Positions 52,520-54,175 of a stretch of DNA of 54,175 bases are shown here, in pieces. Source of the stretch: Lachnospiraceae bacterium. Its GTDB lineage: Bacteria; Bacillota; Clostridia; Lachnospirales; Lachnospiraceae. How positions within the stretch are numbered: the first letter of the stretch is position 1; each line of letters begins with the position of its first letter. The position numbers and the translations under genes were made by a program. Location: NCBI GenBank assembly GCA_024680815.1, contig JAILBQ010000099.1, positions 1-54,175 of the forward strand, read 5' to 3'. The notes beneath the pieces were generated by a model, which ran no database searches, had not been told where the DNA came from, and saw only the letters and a program-made list of their open reading frames with translations.

Positions 52520-54175
52520 TTACTTTCCTGTAATGCTTTTTATTCTGTCCCCCACGTTCTTTTCCAGGTTTCTGAAGAAGAACTGATAGTCGTAAATATG
52601 GAAGGCTCCTTCCGGAAGCCCGGGAATCAGGGCGGGATAGTCCTCCTCCGTGACATCCGTGACCTTCAGTATGCCCCTCTCTTCGTCGATATAGCAGCCG
52701 CAGAGCTCTTTTTCTTCCCTTATAATATTTCCGTCATAATCCGTGAAGCATGCCCCGAGATTTTCCGTTTTGTCCGCTGCCGTTTTATCTGTCCTCCAGT
52801 TTAACGGATTGATGGTACAGGCCTTTATTCCCGCAGGTGTTATGAAAGTATCCGTAACTGAGGGCGCTTCGCAGTCAATGCTTATTACCACTCCGGTATC
52901 ATATTCCCCGGCCGCGGGTTTTATCTGCGGAAATTCCCCGGCCATTTCCTCTGTGCAGGGCCACCCTATGGCATACACTCCCACAAGCCTTTCCTGCAGC
53001 TCCTCATCTTCAAAATACTCCTCCAGCAGGCGGTAGCACATATCCGCCCCCTGTGAGAAGCCCGCCAGCACAATGGGACGGCCGTTGTTTTCGTTTTCGA
53101 GATAGCAGCGGAAGGCCTCGGAGATATCGTCATAGGCATATTCCAGATACGGTTCCCGCTCTTCGGGGGTCAGGGAATATATTTTCATGGCTCCCTGCCG
53201 GTAGTAGGGGGCAAACATCCTCGTGTTTTCCTCATAGATTCCCCTTTCCATGTTAAGGGCTCCGAGGAACTTCGCCTTTGTTTCCGTGTCGTCAAGGGAC
53301 ATATTGAACTCATCATTCACATCAACCGTAGGACAGATCAGAAAAAGATCCGCGTCTTTTTCAGCTTCATCCCCTTCATTGTAATAAGCCCAGTTCTCTT
53401 TATCGGAATAATCCGGCTTACGTTTGGCATAGATAGTTGAGTCTTCTGTAATGTCAACATTTTCAAGCTTCGTCACGCACTCGGGATCCGAATACAGGGC
53501 GGGATAAAAGTCTTCCCCCTGCCAGAACAGGACGTAGCTGCCCTTCGTGACAGTCTGGCTGTATTTCTTCTCATGCTCCGTACCGGCATCCGTGATAACG
53601 TTTACAGTCCGCGTATCTTCGCCGAATATCGCGTCAACAAGCTCTTTATCGGGGACATATACCTCACAGTCGGGGTCATATTTTCCCTCAATGTAAATTG
53701 TTTTCTTTCCGTCCTTTACCACATAACCATTGAGCTCAAGGATCTCATCCGTCGCCTCATCGATCACATATTCATACATTATGCTGTCGACAGTTTCCCC
53801 GGAATATCCGTAATAATCGGCGTATTCTTCAAAATCTTCGTAAGGGACGAAGGTTTTCATATATATAAGACCGTCCCGTACCTCCTTCGAGATTATCGTT
53901 TCTCCTTCCCCTTTTTTGAACATCGAAGGATATGTCAGACTGTCCTTAAACGAATCAAAATTGTCCGGGAACAGATAGCGGTAATATCTGTCCGGTTCCT
54001 TTTCATAATCATAGGCCTCATTATCTTCAAGAATAAAGATATCCCACGAATCGTCTGCAACATACCTGGTATCATCTTCATAATAGAACTCCTCCTGCAC
54101 GGAGCCGTCTGCCAGGTAATGCTTAAATTCATACAAATATCTGCCGTTTCTTTTAAGATGGGCCTCACGGGTGTT
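52520..54175 (-). CDS. DUF3089-type alpha/beta hydrolase, 5'-truncated by the window
   Basis: At least 552 residues; the frame stays open to base 54175 (visible start NTREAHLKRNGRYL), so the N-terminus is missing. The ATG-like point at 54136 is TTG with no ribosome binding site. Residues near the middle resemble Listeria-Bacteroides repeats (FYPALYSDPECVTKL). The C-terminal half is a DUF3089-like hydrolase: LFLICPTVDV, RMFAPYYRQG, LAGFSQGADM (nucleophile Ser codon 53054-53056) and CTINPLNW. Likely an extracytoplasmic esterase/lipase-like enzyme. It lies 28 bp before the giant subtilase and may be co-transcribed with it. Confidence 0.8.
   Translation of the reverse strand, partial: NTREAHLKRNGRYLYEFKHYLADGSVQEEFYYEDDTRYVADDSWDIFILEDNEAYDYEKEPDRYYRYLFPDNFDSFKDSLTYPSMFKKGEGETIISKEVRDGLIYMKTFVPYEDFEEYADYYGYSGETVDSIMYEYVIDEATDEILELNGYVVKDGKKTIYIEGKYDPDCEVYVPDKELVDAIFGEDTRTVNVITDAGTEHEKKYSQTVTKGSYVLFWQGEDFYPALYSDPECVTKLENVDITEDSTIYAKRKPDYSDKENWAYYNEGDEAEKDADLFLICPTVDVNDEFNMSLDDTETKAKFLGALNMERGIYEENTRMFAPYYRQGAMKIYSLTPEEREPYLEYAYDDISEAFRCYLENENNGRPIVLAGFSQGADMCYRLLEEYFEDEELQERLVGVYAIGWPCTEEMAGEFPQIKPAAGEYDTGVVISIDCEAPSVTDTFITPAGIKACTINPLNWRTDKTAADKTENLGACFTDYDGNIIREEKELCGCYIDEERGILKVTDVTEEDYPALIPGLPEGAFHIYDYQFFFRNLEKNVGDRIKSITGK

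Overview
The window looks like one contig of a low-GC-phylum anaerobe of the Lachnospiraceae type (Clostridia). Pointers are roughly 50 % GC, strong AGGAGG-type ribosome binding sites, a selenium-dependent molybdenum hydroxylase (SDMH) maturation set, 'SEN/SGN'-rich secreted giant proteins and a double-glycine-leader peptide. Almost all genes lie on the minus strand in tightly packed, often overlapping operons; exceptions are the TerB-like gene (5.3 kb), the REC-GGDEF-EAL gene (20.8 kb), the AKR/MATE/yqeC block (38.1-42.4 kb) and the GG-leader peptide (44.7 kb). No tRNA, rRNA, IS element, CRISPR array or phage gene was found.

Layout. 1-5.3 kb: 3'-truncated gltX, a Gld-type ABC permease/auxiliary fusion, its ATPase and a CbrC-family protein. 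The first 62 bases are an exact inverted copy of 1319-1380, so the left end is probably a chimeric contig end. 5.3-9.3 kb: a TerB-like protein divergent from a kinase, PP2C phosphatase and vWA protein set (TerY-P-like triad). 9.4-16.8 kb: housekeeping genes (phosphopantetheinyl transferase, dut, tyrS, rnhA, a membrane MutS-like ATPase, MTA/SAH-deaminase-like amidohydrolase, cdd, PNP). 16.8-22.9 kb: a signalling block with a double-receiver protein, a FIST-sensor hybrid histidine kinase split by a frameshift at a G7 run, and a REC-GGDEF-EAL-PAS c-di-GMP enzyme read divergently from it.

23-30.5 kb: a minus-strand operon of hydantoinase/dihydropyrimidinase, molybdopterin-binding protein, XdhC-like factor, MoaA, MOSC-MogA fusion and an M13 lipoprotein peptidase. 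Together with yqeB (37.1 kb) and yqeC (41.8 kb) this gives most of a molybdenum cofactor and SDMH maturation toolkit, but no hydroxylase subunit is in the window. 30.6-37 kb: a PAP2 phosphatase and a 1754-residue secreted beta-helix protein. 38-44.6 kb: aldo/keto reductase, an unusual MATE transporter fused to an RsbW-like ATPase and an HD domain, yqeC, an EamA transporter and an SGNH hydrolase. 44.7-54.2 kb: the GG-leader peptide with a 14-residue repeat, a lipoprotein, an 1882-residue subtilase that shares its C-terminal ~650 residues with the beta-helix protein, and a DUF3089-type hydrolase cut by the right end of the window.

The candidates most worth a second look are the MATE-ATPase-HD fusion, the orphan GG-leader repeat peptide with its tandem 10-bp repeats between divergent promoters, the shared module of the two giant secreted proteins, the kinase/phosphatase/vWA triad with a duplicated kinase tail, and the homopolymer frameshift in the FIST kinase. 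Statements on protein families rest on motif recognition by eye; no database search was possible.
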